A stretch of 6,388 nucleotides of DNA from Clostridia bacterium (GTDB taxonomy: Bacteria; Bacillota; Clostridia; SK-Y3; JACMMQ01), in contig JACMMQ010000056.1 of assembly GCA_014378955.1 (NCBI GenBank), positions 1 to 6,388 of the forward strand, given 5' to 3'. Positions within the stretch are counted from its first letter, which is position 1. The number at the start of each line of letters is the position of its first letter. This document shows, one piece after another, positions 6,384 through 6,388 of this stretch. Both the position numbers and the translations under genes were made by a program. A model generated the notes under the pieces. It was not told where the DNA came from. It saw nothing but the letters and a program-made list of their open reading frames with translations, and did not search any database.

Positions 6384-6388
6384 CTAAG

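Larger units (their letters stand above)
6153..6388. other. Intergenic stretch upstream of the cheA promoter without a convincing gene
   Basis: About 236 bases with no complete coding frame that has a start, a binding site and protein-like content. It holds an A-tract (about 6154-6161), an AT-rich stretch to about 6200, a bulged GC-rich hairpin (6262-6280), a terminator-like hairpin (6311-6331) and a possible rightward promoter (6355-6383). One minus-strand frame is open from the right edge to a stop at 6197-6199 (63 codons) but runs through the hairpins and resembles no family I recognise. Confidence 0.6.

Noticed and set aside
6197..6388. Minus-strand frame open from the right edge, 63 codons to a TAA
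   Set aside because: It might be the tail of an upstream gene, but it has no recognisable family features, contains no ATG and runs through two hairpins that look like non-coding elements. The sequence beyond the edge would settle it.
6365..6388. ATG on the plus strand open to the right edge
   Set aside because: Only 8 codons are visible, there is no binding site before it, and it lies inside the candidate promoter.
1..6388. Search for CRISPR arrays, tRNA or rRNA genes, insertion sequences and integrase genes
   Set aside because: No regularly spaced repeats, cloverleaf, rRNA segment, transposase or terminal inverted repeat pair was seen; nearly all the window is coding for the four chemotaxis genes.

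Overview
The window carries one end of a chemotaxis-type signalling operon, entirely on the minus strand and read from right to left: cheA (994 codons), cheW (140 codons, TTG start), a membrane chemoreceptor gene (685 codons) and the first 192 codons of cheB, which runs off the left edge. Gaps between the genes are 3, 22 and 15 bases. Each start has a purine-rich ribosome binding site, and two of these sites overlap the end of the preceding gene, so the four genes very probably share one transcript. AT-rich base composition, strong AGGAGG-type binding sites, a TTG start and an A/T-rich sigma-A-like promoter suggest a low-GC Gram-positive organism, most likely of the Clostridia. That placement is an inference; no marker gene is present.

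The proteins form a nearly complete receptor-kinase-adaptation set. The receptor has two membrane helices, an all-helical sensor domain, a HAMP domain and a long signalling hairpin. CheW couples it to CheA. CheA is not the plain five-domain kinase: its order is HPt, P2-like, dimerisation, ATPase, P5 (CheW-like), a second CheW-like domain and a C-terminal receiver. CheB is a receiver plus methylesterase and would reset the receptor. No separate CheY or CheR gene is visible, so within this window the phosphate acceptors are the CheA receiver and CheB; others may lie beyond the left edge.

The 306 bases right of cheA (6083-6388) hold no convincing gene. They contain a cheA promoter region that can be read both as a sigma-A and as a sigma-D/sigma-28 (motility) promoter, with a palindrome and a 20-base-spaced direct repeat over it. 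Further right lie a GC-rich bulged hairpin resembling a dispersed intergenic repeat, a terminator-like hairpin for minus-strand transcription, and a possible promoter pointing out of the window.

No wholly new type of system is visible. The most interesting points are the domain layout of CheA, the tall receptor hairpin and the dual-reading promoter.
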